From contig JAOTON010001073.1 of assembly GCA_034440635.1 (NCBI GenBank), positions 736,501 through 800,500 of the forward strand: 64,000 nucleotides of DNA, written 5' to 3'. The DNA comes from Lepas anatifera. Lineage: Eukaryota > Arthropoda > Thecostraca > Lepadidae. Position 1 is the stretch's first letter. Each line of letters opens with the position of its first letter. Below, piece after piece: positions 33,712 through 47,215 of this stretch. Both the position numbers and the translations under genes were made by a program. The notes below the pieces were generated by a model. It had not been told where the DNA came from and did no database searches. It saw nothing but the letters and a program-made list of their open reading frames with translations.

Positions 33712-35424
33712 CCCAGTCGGATAGTTAACGCCTTCTCTGAAGCATGGCTAAGCAGAGTTCTAACAACATGATGAAAGCTGACCGCATCTTTGTAATCCTT
33801 TCGTGAAGGTCGAGTAATGCGCTTGCGAATCTTCGTGAATATGATCAGGGCCCATATTTAGGTCGATCATCTTACGCACATATTTTGTATACGAACGGAT
33901 TTGGCATTCAGGTCACACAAATTATGCAAAAAATATGATTGTTGGCCTCAACAAATAAGTCTGTATTCAGGTAGACTTTCGAGAGCAAAATTGGTTTTCA
34001 GGTTTAAATTTTCAGGTTTTCAGGTCAAATTTTGCATTCAGCTGGCCATGAACGTGGCTCGAATATCTTACTGTCGATCTTACGTAACAAGCCAGCATTC
34101 GAAGTTGACCGTAATACCGATTTTAGTTACGCTATCCGCGGACCTCACGGAATCTCAAGTTACGATGATAGAATACAACCTAATGTTCATGCTAGCTTAG
34201 GATCGAAAAAAGTGGTTAATTTGCAAGTGTCGAGGTGACGCTTAAAAATTGACTACTTTTTCCGCCTCAAACTAGCATGAACATTAGGAAGTATTCTACC
34301 ATTATATTGATAATAATTTTCACTATAAACTCCGCCATCAACCAATTGAAAAATCTCAAGCTAATATGTCGACCTGAAAACGGGCCCAACTCTTTTCCAT
34401 AACCAAAAGAGGAAGTGACATGTGTGTGGTCGAGTGCAGAGGGGGCTCATATCAACGGGGGCCCAGAAGACGCAACCAGTTATGCCAGTGCCGATCTTTG
34501 TTACCTTGCGTTGGCGATGATTGGGGCTTAATGACAGGATGGTTTAATGGCTGCTGGAAAAGCGGTTCTTAGCCGATGGGTCATAACCTCTGCTGGGTTC
34601 TGCAAGTCCTTCTGTAGGGGTCATAGAGGTCTGTGATTTCGAAACATAAATGCTGCTGAGACAACTTTGATTCAACCATCTGCCCCCCTCGCATCGTATT
34701 AAAGGGAATATTCTACCTTTATAATGTGGTTAGAACTGATGTATGCGTGTGATAGAGCATCCCAAACAAAATATAGGTTTGATATTTCATTTGTTATATT
34801 CATTTGTGGGCCGCGGCCGCGCGCCAGCTCTGTGTGGGCTGGCACCATCACCGAACGGCCGCCACCACCCATTAGGCCCATAGGAAGTATCCGTGCGCTT
34901 TAAAGTAGAACGGTCATGAAGTGCTGTCGCTCCATAAAACGGCAAGCTATGAGAAAACAAAACATGAAATCAGGAGCTTTGCGGGATGCTCTACGCGACT
35001 GTTGTTCGGTTCAAAACTGATGCAGGTGTCAGATTCCCCTTTAAGACCAGCAGGCTCATGGCATCTTAGAGGTCGCTCATAAATAACGTGACAAATATGT
35101 TTGTGTTTTTTTACCCTTCCCCAATGCAGCTTTATAACACCCATGTGTGCTGTTTGATTGCACTGTGGATAACCCGCCTTACCTTTTGCCATTCCCAAGA
35201 AAGTTTCAGAGTAAAGCTAGTTTTTCGACGATGGTTGTAATCAAAAGCAAAGGCAGCTGAGCCCAAAAACTGAGCAATTGCTAAAGAAATGGAATAAATT
35301 CACGTGCGCATTCAATCTCCGTTTCCAATGCGTCAAAAAAATTCCAGATAAAGCATTCACACAGGTGCAACAAGGACACCGGGAAACAATCGAAGGATTC
35401 TCATAATGTCTTAAAGAGTGGGGT

Positions 35425-35572
35425 CATAGGCGTAGGAGCGTCCAGAATATTGGAGGGGCCAGCGGGCATTTTGAAGTCATTTCTTTCCAGTCAACGCCAT
35501 AGGGTTAATGGTTAAGAATCATAAATATTGGGGGGGCATGGCCCCCTGGCCCACCCCGTTCCAACGCCTATG
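35425..35572. mobile_element. hAT-like MITE, 148 bp, with perfect 8-bp target duplication
   Basis: The ends CATAGGCGTAGGAGCG and the inverse of CGTTCCAACGCCTATG are inverted repeats starting CA and ending TG. The flanks AGTGGGGT (35417-35424) and AGTGGGGT (35573-35580) are identical 8-bp direct repeats, typical of hAT elements. It lies in receptor intron 5, outside the coding exons. Confidence 0.85.
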
Positions 35573-36253
35573 AGTGGGGTCATACAGAAATATAAATGCT
35601 GAAGATGAGGTATTATGTCATGAGGGCTGGAAACCACCATGCTAGAGATTATATAATGCTTGAAGCTCCACACATTGACCGAATGGAAATGCTGAAGTTT
35701 TTTTGTAAGATTTTTTTCATTGTTGAATATTGATTACTACACCCTCAGTCTTTGAGTTAAGCATTATCAATTATTATGGGAAAATTGCATGAACGTGGAA
35801 AACAGGGAACAGGGGCATCCCCTTCTGGAAAACCAGAGGCACTACTATTACAAAATGGTAAGGCTTGACTTTAAGCTAGACTGTGAGGTTATAGGTTTTC
35901 TTCAGTGGACGGGAGTAAATGATATTGATGGAATGTTTATGGAAGCTGAAATAGCTAGCTAGTGATTACAAATACAACAACAAGTTTGGGATTCGCTTCA
36001 CCTCCTCGTTCTCAGCCGTTGCCGGGTCGGAACTCGTTCCACTCCCCTCATACAAAGTTCGTGACGACATAACTAGTGCATCTTCTAGATCAAATTATTT
36101 GCCAACGTTCATGATTATATTGTTACTAACATGACGAGCATTCGCCATGACCTCACGACATTGTAGAATAGGCCCTCAATTACAGAATCAAACATTAGGG
36201 TTAATTGCAGACTCGGAGTAGCCCGGGTCCGACACAGGGGCGTCGGGCCGTAC

Positions 36254-36441
36254 CTTTGGCGTCCGTTTCAGCTGTGAGTCGAGCCAGCACGTGGCGCAGG
36301 TACTGACTGTCGTCACTCAGTCTGATGGGGCTGCTGAAGCAGACGGCGTACCTGGAAGCCAGCTCGGTCAGCTTCTGGTGGCCGCGGTTGCCATAATCGG
36401 AGTCTGAGTACAACAGCGACGCGTGGGTCCAGCCGAACTCC
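36254..36441 (-). CDS. mGluR/mXR-like receptor, exon 5 (ligand domain, lobe 2)
   Basis: Encodes residues 304-365 with split codons at both ends. The acceptor is atgcctgcag|GGAG and the donor CAAAG|gtacgg. The sequence EFGWTHASLLYSDSDYGNRG corresponds to the W-x-Y-V-S...E-G-x-Y-G-E-x-G segment. Tyr319 matches mGluR1 Y236, an aromatic cover over the ligand amine. The rest (RLSDDSQYLRHVLARL) covers the lobe 2 helix. Confidence 0.93.
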
Positions 36442-38036
36442 CTGCAGGCATAGCGCAAACTCACAAGAGAGGAACAAATCGCCACTTAAACTCATGAAAC
36501 TTATGAAACTCAGGGGTTACAAACTCATGAAAGCGAATCGCCACTGTAACCTTTTGTGCTATAGTTGAGTGATCTGAGCCAGTAACTGCAATATTCTTTT
36601 AAAATGCCAGCAGAGATATGAAGTGAAATTGTTTTTTATTTGCAAATGCCTGAAAAAACTTTAAGTATGTATGAATACAAAGAAGAAACTCTTTTCTGAT
36701 TTGTAGGATCTTATTTTAAGGAAAATAAAGTGCTGAAATATTACATATTCGACGGGTTAGGGATCATTCTCTAGGACAAAATAGACCATAGATTGCAAAT
36801 TTTGGGGCTAGCAGAAAACTTCCAAGCTAAGTAAAGTTTTAAATGCTGAAGATATGTAAAGGAAATTCTTGTGCCGGTGTGACGTCACAACATTGCGACC
36901 CGTGACCAGGAGCTAGGAGGAGGGTTCCCTTCTTTCCTTTTAGGGATGTATTTTCATCCCCTACATACCTAATACTGATGATATTTTCTAGAGATATTTG
37001 AGAAAAATATAGTCATCATATAGGATTGAGATAAATAGTTTAAAGACAGTGATAAGTCGGGACTTATGTTTCAGTATTAGGCCAAAAGCTCGTCTTGGAG
37101 CTTAGTGTGGGCTATATATTCGTTTAATCCCGAGGTAATACCCTCTTGAATTCCCAGATACCTCATTGGATGCCAAAGGCTCTAAAAGCCATAGGCGTTG
37201 GAACGGCAGAGGCATCAAAACACTGGTGAAAACACCCGGTTAAGACACCCTTATAAAAGTTATAAATTCCACAATAGACTCCCGGCTCTGACTAGAAAAA
37301 TAGGATCCAAAGTCCATGGTGCCCCCTTCAATTCCAGTCTTCAGTCGCCTCTGCGTACGGTGCACTAATTGAAATACCTCCACCGCGGACTCTGCTGCCC
37401 CCGGGCTCGATGTCGAGTCACGCAAATCATAACCTACGCAGTTGTGTAAGACATCGACTACCATACCCTTTGCATTATGTAAGGAGGAGCTCAGCTCATT
37501 GCCAAACTTGGACGAGCTGGGATGCCTTCGTCTTGGGAGAGCACCATTCAGTTGCTGACAAGTCCGAGCCAAATCACATACAAGTTCTTACCTGTGTTGG
37601 ACATTCACTTGCCGGCGGTTAACTTTTAATGCTCATTCTGCTAATGGGATGCAAAGCAAACCACTGAGAACCACTGAGGAAACTATATTTAAAGAATCGT
37701 CAAACCCGTCCTCTCCGTGAACGGCAGGCGTCTCTGTTGAGAGTGACACAAAAATAGATATGTGTAATTCCTTATTTTTACTGAGGACTCAGATTCAGGC
37801 ATACGGGAAAATAAAACTTGACGAAATGTGACCTTAATCATCCGTCATGCTCTTAGTTCCTTCTGATAAGGAAAATTTCAAATACAATTTACTTATTGTT
37901 GATATCCTCCGGTGTTCATCAAATTAAGCGAATGTCAGTCCTTCCAAGCTCACCGAATGTCAGTCTTCCCTCCTTAAATAATGCAACAAGCTAGTTGCAC
38001 ACAGGATAATTGACTGACCCGATAAAAATAGGCCTA

Positions 38037-38243
<207 letters not shown>

Positions 38244-38871
38244 CTAATTTCCTATAACTGTTTTCTGATCTTTCAAATAATTTCTACTCGGCTCCCCCTT
38301 CCTTTGTTTTTCTTTGAGCTCAGACTTTTCTCTTTATCCATTTCATGAGTTAGCTTCCTTGAGTATGGTTCAAAATTTTCTTGGCCCGCAAATATTCACT
38401 TCATCAATAAGCCAAAACTTAACATGTGATTTTGTATCGCAGACATGGTACTCACTCTGCTTTTCTGGCTGCACACCCGCCGTACGTCTAAACATGGCGG
38501 CACAGTCGGCGTGCAGGCGGTTTTCATAGCATGCTGTTCCGCCACACAGTTATGCGTTCCGGTACAGCCTAACTACTTTGTCACCCAGCAGCTGTGCTTA
38601 CACCAGCGCGCTGGCTGGCGATATTGGACAGCCCAGCTGACTAGCCAACCCGCACAGTGCCAGGCTTGACTTGGGGGGGAAGGGCGGCAGCTGGGAGAGT
38701 GGGCTGCATCACAAATAGCTGACGTTTTCTTTTGGACTCAGCTTCCATCTCTTTGGATCACCAAGTCGAGTGTTGTCTTCACGTCTCACTTATCAGAGTG
38801 CTGGACGCGCGCTTCCTTTGTCTGATGAGCTTGTCGAGTCCACGTCAAGCAAAAAGACAAATGGGGCTTAA

Positions 38872-39884
38872 CACCCGCATTGGAGAGGGGTCTGGCACTA
38901 GCTCACACTGGAGGGAAGCCTGGTACGCCCCCTGACATCTCGGAAACTAAGTGGTGTAGAAAAGGCTCTTGGAGGGTGGGTGGGGTAGTAGTGATCTACA
39001 TCATGACAAATTTTCATTGACCTAGGTCAATATCTTCATGGTAAAACGAGGCCATAAATTGCAAATATTGGACATACTGGGTACCTATTGGAAAAAATCT
39101 GTGATTATACGGGAAACTGACGGGAATTACCTAAAGACGGATCACAGTGATAGAGGGAAGGTCTCAAACAATATTTCCCGCAAATTTGAAGTCAAGTTCA
39201 TTCACGGTTCCTGACCTAGGAGGTCAAAATATGGTATACTTCCAATAATTTACACTATGACTAGCACTATTTGCATTTTGTATTTGTATTTTGTATTTAT
39301 GCAGTATATGTGAGCAACAGGGTTATCCTACTTACAGCTCAAGTCCATCGATAAAACAATACATGACCTATAACCACTGTTTGGCGGGAAATGAGGATCG
39401 ACCTCTACCAATGCCCTTTGACCTTGACCTTTGGCCTTGAACTTTACATTTAGGTACCTTATCAATGACATCATAGCAAAATATACGTCAGATCGGGTAA
39501 CGCCATTTGACCGGAAGCACTGGGGTCGATGGCCTTGATAGTGCGGATGTGACCTTGACCTTTGACCTTTAGACTTGACCTTGAACTTCATGTGAGGTGA
39601 CCTTGACATATCATCCTGGTAATATAGCGTCATAACGTCACCACTCGTTCTCCAGTGCAAGAGAATTGGTCCGACTGCGCGATAACGGCGACCTCAAAAT
39701 GCAGGTCTGCTTTGAAAGCCTATAAGTAAAACAATGTTCAACTGATTTTCCAAAATTTTCGACCAATCGACGTGCTATAAAATTATGTTACCTGTGTCCG
39801 AGCATCGTGTTTAGGATACGAGCGGTTCTCCGGTCACCTTTGAAAAACAGGTGGGGGGCTCCGAGGCCCCCTCCAGTGCGCGTG
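38872..39884 (+). mobile_element. TTAA-type non-autonomous element, family D copy 3
   Basis: The left border is TTAA (38868-38871) followed by CACCCGCATTGGAGAGGGG. The right end CCCCCTCCAGTGCGCGTG is followed by TGAA, a one-base variant of TTAA. An extra AT-rich segment at about 39270-39360 is absent from copy 1. It lies in receptor intron 3. Confidence 0.78.
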
Positions 39885-40421
39885 TGAAAGGAAACGCTGC
39901 ATGTGGTGTACTAACAAGGCGTGAGTTGAGTCCGAGAGAAGGAAGCAAGAAAAAGAGTTCGAAAGAAAACAACAGCTATTGGTGCCGTAGCCCAGCCCTC
40001 CAGCTTCCCCCCCAAAAAAATTCCACCCTGGCAGCGTGCTTGTTGACTGACTTCTGCTGCCTAGCAGTCAATACTATTGCGTGAGAAAAGGACTAATATC
40101 ATGTTATCGGTCAGGGGAGCATTCGGGGGCGAGTAAGAGGAAAACTCCCTGTATCCTCAAAGCGCCTAGTAGTAAGAGAGCAGGGAGCAGTAAGAGACTA
40201 AGAGACAGGACCAATGGTTTAGACCCTCTAATTGTTGCCTGTAAGTATGAAAGGGGGGGTCCCCATCCTATAATTATGCAGACTAGTTCCCTTTTCACTT
40301 GCAGATGCTTATTCACCCTCGTAGCCAGTATTCACACCCTGCACTCCTTTGGGTATAATTTGGGTGACACAAAAAGGAGTAGATATACGTACTCAGAAAT
40401 TTGGGAGGTTGTTGACCTCAC

Positions 40422-40562
40422 CTGTATGGAGACGGCACTGGACTGTCCCCCCGACGACGCCGACGACCCGGTCAAACGACCCGTCCCTGTACCAGGGCAG
40501 CCGACCATCCTCGCACACAAACTCCCCGCTCTGGTGGTGGCGGTTGGCACGGGCAAACAGTC
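40422..40562 (-). CDS. mGluR/mXR-like receptor, exon 3 (ligand domain), with a 1-base frameshift
   Basis: Encodes residues 208-254. The upstream part reads ...EFVCEDGR...DRVVGVVGG and the downstream part QSSAVSIQ, both clearly homologous to the family (G-V-I-G-x-S-S-x-V-x-I-Q) but in different frames. The switch lies in a run of six C on the plus strand (40447-40452). Removing one base restores the family frame and also the phase needed by exon 4. The donor is ATACAG|gtgagg, phase 0. The acceptor (ctggcag|GACTG) has a modest pyrimidine tract and was chosen because it fits exon 2's phase. The conserved Ser (S249) lies after the shift. Confidence 0.8.
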
Positions 40563-41216
40563 CTGCCAGGCGGTGCCAGGTTACTGACTGTCTCATGTAG
40601 GAGGGGTGGGGATGGCGGCCCAACAGGTGCGATTCGCCAACGGGAATCCTTTCAAAATCGTCCCGAATATGAATCAAGGGTGGTTTTGGACGTTTTTTTC
40701 ACTATTTCAGAACGGTTTTAAATGGACGAGCTCGTTATGGTAGAGAGTGTGCGCAACTAACGAGTTCTCAGTCGTCTGGTGTCTGTTTTGGTCGTCAAAC
40801 GGACAGCTAAGTCGGAGGGATATGGCAGCAGCCGGCCATTTGGCGCAGCTGCGCTCAGCAGCAATTTCTACTGTCTAGCAAACACTCCTAACAGCTGCAG
40901 TTCAATGGAGGAGACGTTTCATTTGGCAGCAACCCAGTTTTATCACACCAAGGCCTGCACTGAAATGAACACTTTCAATTTATACTTCTGCTAAATCAGT
41001 TATGGCTTCTTTATCCTTGATTTCAAACACTATTGGATGCCTCCAGCTCGCGTGAGCTAAAGTGCAAGTTAATGTACATTACCTAAACGTACGAAAGCTA
41101 AAGAACTGATGAGAAAAAAAGAGCATAATCTAGACATATTTAATATAAAAATGCAGATCTACACGCAGCAGTGCCGATAGATTCAAACAGCTGTCTGCGT
41201 GCCCTGTACTGCTGAC

Positions 41217-41376
41217 CTTTGACAAAGTCCATTGACCTCTGGACGGCGACCTGAGCCGAGTCGCAGGAGTCCAACACGAGGGCCCCCAGCCTCAGGCCCG
41301 GCAGCATGTCCGGCTGTGAGTTGATGTTGTCCAGAGTAAACAGCATCGCCTCCATGGGCTGCATGCCATCCTCGTT
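41217..41376 (-). CDS. mGluR/mXR-like receptor, exon 2 (ligand domain, lobe 1)
   Basis: Encodes residues 155-207 plus one base. The acceptor is ctcttag|AAC and the donor is AAAG|gtcagc, somewhat weak but the only one matching the phase of the next exon. The motif MEAMLFTLDNIN followed by MLPGLRLGALVLDSC is the family signature. The stretch NEDGMQPMEAM aligns with mGluR1 Q-Y-G-I-Q-R-V-E-A-M, so the Tyr and Arg that contact the glutamate side chain (Y74, R78) are Asp157 and Pro161 here. Confidence 0.9.
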
Positions 41377-42209
41377 CTAAGAGCGTTCAGTAAGAATTAG
41401 GCCAATACTTCGTCCGAGGAGTTTTGGGCCAAATTCTAAAAATAGGGAATACAAAAAAACATGATTCGAAACTTTTCCGTTTCATATTTTATACTTTCTA
41501 GTCGCCCACTCTCCATGGATATGGTTTTCGCTGGGGGTGGGTGGAGGGTGGAGCTGTGAAAAATAGAACCGATATACCACAAGTACATGAAAAGAAAGCA
41601 CAAAAGAAGGACATCTGAGAATATGCATCTCTAATGGGAGGCCAGAGGCCTGGCCCGCTCTCTTTCTTACTAATCTTCTGATTTCAGATAAATTTTTGAC
41701 AACAGAGACGTTTTGCTGGCAGCCGGCAGTCGGAGCCGCAGGTAAACACCGAGCCCAACATCGAAGATACATTTTCCTTGGAGAAGACACTGTTCACTGA
41801 AAAGTTCCCTGAGAGCAACATTTTGAAAATTCATAGGCCTTTCACTGCTTGGTATGTTGTAGGGAATTTCGACTTTGAATTGCAAATTCTCACACCAAAT
41901 TTGATATTTCTTTAATTTAGTTGACACAAACTTTGAAATGAGTACCACAACATGAATTTTGTTTCCATTCCAAGTTCATCCAAATATGTATATATCGCTT
42001 TGGATAAGTGCATACGTACTAAATGTTAAACTGATTATTCGGCTACTTAAAAAGAAAGCCCAAAGTGATATTCGTAAGAGCACAACTGCTACTGATGTCG
42101 AATGCTAGCAACTCTATTTTCCGTTTTGTTATGCTGGATCCAGCATGCAATAGGGTTTTATTTTAAATGTCTTTTTTATGAAAATATACACCAGGTATGT
42201 TAATATATC

Positions 42210-42315
<106 letters not shown>

Positions 42316-42427
42316 CTATATCTACCATTTTGGCTAATATCAATCATACGTTTCTACAGAAAATCGTTCATGGGTTCTGTGAAATATTCAGGAGGATGAA
42401 CATTCCATCCTCTCCGCCTCCGCTCAC

Positions 42428-42889
42428 CTGTATTCTACCGCATCCGCCGTCGGCGGCTTTCTGGTGAATGGGAAACAGCGCCCCGAGAAGAATGTCTCCG
42501 GAGTAATTGCCGAACTCTGTCTTCGCCTCCCAGAAGTGATGGTGCCTTCGGTGACGCGTCCCCTCAGGTTCTAGCTCGGTCTCAGTCTTATTGATTTGAG
42601 CTGACTCCGTTTTCATGTCAACTGGGTCTGGCACCACGTCAAGGCTTGTGCCTAAACCCAGCCTTGGATGGGAATCCAAACTTTGCCTAGTCTTCGGAGT
42701 ATCACCTTGCTTCATCCTCGAGCTAAATGCATCATTTAATGTATTTGCAGATGGCACCATATAGTTTATTGGTGCTACAGTGTTGTGAGGTTCCAACAAA
42801 GCGTTTGCCTCCGATGAGTTTTGTGTCGCTGCCATGGTATAGTAGAAAAAGACGGACAGGAGATGGGCGTGGTTCCGACGCCACCTCAT
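42428..42889 (-). CDS. mGluR/mXR-like receptor, exon 1 (signal peptide and start of ligand domain)
   Basis: Encodes residues 1-154. It opens MRWRRNHAHLLSVFFYYTMAA, a basic N-terminus followed by a hydrophobic stretch, consistent with a signal peptide cleaved near residue 22. A poorly conserved polar linker of about 95 residues follows, with N-glycosylation sequons. The first recognisable ligand-domain strand is SGDILLGALFPIHQK...CGRIQ, as in all mGluRs. The 5' splice site CAG|gtgagc is at 42427, phase 0. The linker between signal peptide and domain is longer than in most family members. An acceptor-like tttcag sits directly before the ATG, so the true first exon may lie upstream. Confidence 0.88.
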
Positions 42890-44723
42890 CTGAAATCACA
42901 GCAGAATCAAATTGTGAATACATTAATTGTTATGCAGAAGACATTGCCTCTAAGCCTAAGTAATAATAAAAATATACAAATAAGCGACGGTTGCTCGCCG
43001 TGGGATTAAGCCCACGCTCATGCTATCCAATTTTAAGCTTAACTGATTATACCGAATTGGTTTAAGTCTGGCCGTAATTATTCATATTGCGCGTATTTCT
43101 GTGTGCACTTTGAACAAGTGTGATTCTTAAAACAGCAAAAAATGATAGATACAGTTTTGCCATGCAAATATGCTGCCCAAACTATCCCTTTGATGCGCAG
43201 GACAGCTAATCTCGGGAAGCAGCTTCAGCTTTCTCATGATAGATTGAGGTGTATTGTGATCAATTCCCTGAGGCAGGGCAGCTCTTGCACTTCCTAAAAG
43301 TATTACTTTTGCCATGACTCAATTTGTTAAATGCATTTCTGGGACTTCGGAATACGTAGCTGTATTGCAGAGTAACGAAATAGCCGACATGTCTGTGGAT
43401 AACAGCTTGTTAAAGACACGGTATGTATTATAGGCACTGGAGGAGACTTCTGCTTGGCGCTAAGCGTTCTTTCAAACTATCCGACAGATCTGGAATGAAC
43501 AGCTTTCGCATACTTGCCGTAGCTCTTTAATGCATATTTTTTGGAACAACAATTATAGAAAATTTCTAACAATTTGGAAGGAAGTATTGCGGTGTACTTT
43601 TCCAGATCAGGCATATTGCGACGAAACTGGTGCACTCAGTCACTCAGAGGTCAATTCTGACGACGGGCCTTTCCGGAAGATTGCCTGCCACTCTGCTCTC
43701 GATGACGCCCGCACACTTCAAGGATACTGAAGTGATACTTCAGTGACCGAACCTGTATTGATCTAGAACTGATAGTATAAGCGACTGGGAGAAGTAAGAA
43801 ATTTAAGTTGCGATTTATATAATGATAACAAGTATAAATTGTGTTTGACAGGTGGAAGGACAACGTAATTAAATTCTGAACCTGTTTTCAGAGCTCATAA
43901 TACTAGGCCGTATATGTCAGAGTAGATGCATTAATCATATACACAAGAATAGAAATTAACACCTATATTTGGCTGGTTTCGGATAAACCATTTGCCAAAC
44001 ATCCAGCGTGTAACGGAAAACTTGAAATATTATTAGCGCAGATAATGTAGTTGCCGTCTCCAAAAAAATTAATTGAAGATGATAAAAATTCAAATTTGAC
44101 ACGCTTAAAAACATATTACTTATTACACTAAAACCCACACTAAAGGTCTTATTGAAACGTCGGCGAGTGGTCCAGCATAAGTATTGCTATTATTATGTCT
44201 CCTCAGGTGTTCGCTCAATGTCTGAGCTCCAGATTATCCGGGCAAAGTGAACTGCTCAAGAGCCCGATGCCTTTATATCTAATTGCAGCAAAAATCATTG
44301 TTTGAGAAAGTATTACGCACATCCCACCACAACATATTGGGGAAAGGACATAGCTCGGTGCTGCCGCAGGCTCCCCCTCCTCCACCCCCCTCCCTCTGTT
44401 GGTGACACCCCGACGATGGGATAGTGAGCTACAGAATAGACCTCGTGCGGACCAGAGATATGCTGCAGACTAATGCCTGTCTCGTAACACAGTGGCACAC
44501 CCAGCTCTGGAGCATCGATTCTATAACCCGCCATCAATTTAAGTATTGTGAAACTCGTCTGAGTTGGGAGACAGGCGCTCTGAGAGTGGCAGCTACAGTT
44601 ATTTAAAGCAGAGTGGCTCCTGAGATAGGACACCTCTATTTCAATCGTTGCAGAAGCTCCCACTCCCTGCTCAGGCAAGAGATGGGGCGGGGCAGTCACT
44701 GGAATATAAACAAAAATAAAATG

Positions 44724-44788
44724 GGAGAGAGAGAGAGAGAGGGAGAGAGAGAAAGAGGGAGAGAGAGAGGGGGGAGAGACAGAGAGAA
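44724..44788. repeat. (GA)n-rich simple repeat
   Basis: Interrupted GA tract with GGG and AAA interruptions. It generates a Ser-Leu-rich spurious frame on the opposite strand. Confidence 0.95.
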
Positions 44789-45699
44789 TGAAAAGCATGG
44801 GTCGTAAGACTAAGATTTCATAACTGGAGGGAAAATTTACCCGTACCTCATACTTTTGTCAGGTATCTGAAAAGTGCAGTCGGCTGTAGGGAAAGAAATG
44901 AAGCAATATATTTATTGTAAGAAAAATATGGCCCGTTTAAATTGAAGTTAATCATTCTTTTGGATAAATTTCCAGCAAACACTGCATCGCGTACAGAATT
45001 AAGCCTCCTGTGATGTTGCGTATATTGACGAATCTGCTGCAATAGGACTGCTCAAAGTATGAGCGTCAGCTGCAACATGAATTCCACACAAACCTCCCCT
45101 TCGTAAGAATTCTTAAAAAGGTCAATTGATTGTATTCACAGCTCAGAGGACTATCTAGAGTTGTTGATTATCTATTATATTGAGATTCTGGTGTAGGGCT
45201 GTGCCCCAATACCTATATAACTGCTAGAATTTTTTTTCTGAATTTTGCATACCGGGTTCGAGGAGATATAACATCTATCCAACTGCTTCACATACACATT
45301 TAGAACCCTATTGAGTTAAGGCTGGAACTGCATGAGCAATGTGTAAGTGAAATAAAAACTACTATAATATTTTAAGAAGTCCCTCATCAATTGGCCCAAA
45401 TTTTCGCTTTAAAGCTTCATTTGGGCTTCAAATATGAAGTTCGCCTTGCCAACTATAGATGGCATAGCAAACTGAGTAATGAATATACCGCTTTGTTCCT
45501 TTCGGTTTGTACGAATGGCAAGACGACTGTCTTGGCAAGACAAGCCACCTTTATCAAGTTTACCATATCAAGTTTACGATCGATATCAAGTTTACGCTGT
45601 GTGGAAAAATTATATGCGGTAGAGTGCGGAGATGCAAAAAGCTGCTGACGCTGCAGACGTCGTCCGTGTTATTTTTTCCAGCCGTGCTAACTTTTTATT

Positions 45700-45910
45700 C
45701 ATGCTGTTACAAGTGCTGGTGCAAATACTGTTGCCCTTGTTGGTGCTGATGTCATTGTGCTGAATCTGGTGCACTAGCAATTGTGCTTGCGTTAGTTCCA
45801 GAGCCAGTGCTGGTGCTCACACCAGTGCTGTGCTAGTGCTGTTTGGTGCTTTTTTTGGTGCAAGTGCTGTTGCTAGTGCTAGTATTGGTGCTGTGCCTGG
45901 CATTGGTACT
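45700..45910. repeat. Degenerate tandem repeat of TGCTGG/GTGCTA-type units
   Basis: Over about 210 bases the word GTGCT recurs many times at irregular 6- to 12-base spacing (AGTGCTGGTGC, AGTGCTAGTATTGGTGCT). It looks like an old expanded short repeat. No frame through it was considered coding. Confidence 0.7.
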
Positions 45911-47215
45911 CAGGGCTGGAGATCTCTTCTAGATCCAGGGGTCCTGGATAGGTTAATGATGGCATGATTAGTTAGTTAGTTAAGGGCTTTTTATAAGGCG
46001 TTCTGTGCAGGGCACCTTTGCCCGCCTCTAAAGTATGTGGGACAATTTTGCGGGAGGGGGTTATCTTAATATTGCAGAACAAAGGGGTGGAGCTTATTTC
46101 AAGGAATGGGTCGCGAAGTGTAGCAACACTTGCGAGGGAAGGGTATTACTACGGCAGAGATGCCGAGCCTGGGGCACATCTATGATTTAAAAGGTTAAGC
46201 GAAGAAGCTTGCCAGAGCAAAGATTAGTGTTTGCTTTTTAATTGTTTTCCCTGTTATCTAATGTCCGTTTTGTTTACGTTACTCGAGTTCCTCCATTGAA
46301 AATAATAATTTTGAGTTATTAGAAACACCCGCAAGCACCATGACGTGATGCCACGGGTCTTTATCCTTCAACCAGGAGGTGAGGTTGCAGCACCCCCTCC
46401 GGCTGGGTAGCCGCCGCATAGAGGAAGAGAGAAGGTTAATAGAACAGATAGAGTGTTAGGGAGGGGTATGAGTTGGTTAGTTGTGAGTCTTAGATATGGT
46501 TAGTAATTAAGTAATCCTTAAGTTAGGGTTAGTTGGTTAGCAAACATGAACGGAGGGTTAGTTAAGGTTAGTTGGTTATTTGAACTTTTATTTTTGGTTT
46601 TTGTTTTTGTTTTGTTTTTTGTTTGTTATTAAAGCTTCATTGGTCTCATCATTCGGATATTTTTGGCCTAACAGTCACTGCTTGTTTAGCCCCATGCTAG
46701 GACCATTTGAAAAATTTTGATTAATAGAAAATGCTCTCACGGATGCTCCGTTACTGACGCTGCATTGTCGGGAAAGGCGTTGTGTCGAATTAAAACTTCT
46801 TGGTTTGATATTTGGAGGGACAAAATTGTACCCATGCTATTTATTTATCTTTGCATTTATCGTGGAGTGGGCTCCATATTCCTGTTATTCAGATCCCTTC
46901 TGCTTCACGCATATCAGCCTCGAACCATGGGGTGAGCAACGGCATCTCATACACACTCCATCGATCCAGAATCCCGATCAGAACAACAGGAACTATTTTC
47001 TCGGGCCGTGCAGCAATCAAACGCCCTCGCGCCGCGATTCATTCCACGCCACTTTTGCGAGCTTTGGATGGAGATTGAAAACATGTTAAAGACATATTTT
47101 TTGGATTTCTGTTATTTACCTTGTTTGGACTTAAGCGCCTGTTTGTATGCTTTTGCTTCAGGTCATTTGATATATATCTGTGACCGCATCGAATTTTAAC
47201 GTAAGACTTTACATA

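Noticed and set aside
40081..40587. 168-codon open frame on the plus strand
   Set aside because: It overlaps receptor exon 3 on the opposite strand, whose family homology is clear. The plus-strand frame has no recognisable features.
44313..44798. 161-codon minus-strand frame with an SLSLSL-rich start
   Set aside because: The start is the translated GA microsatellite and the rest shows no family features.
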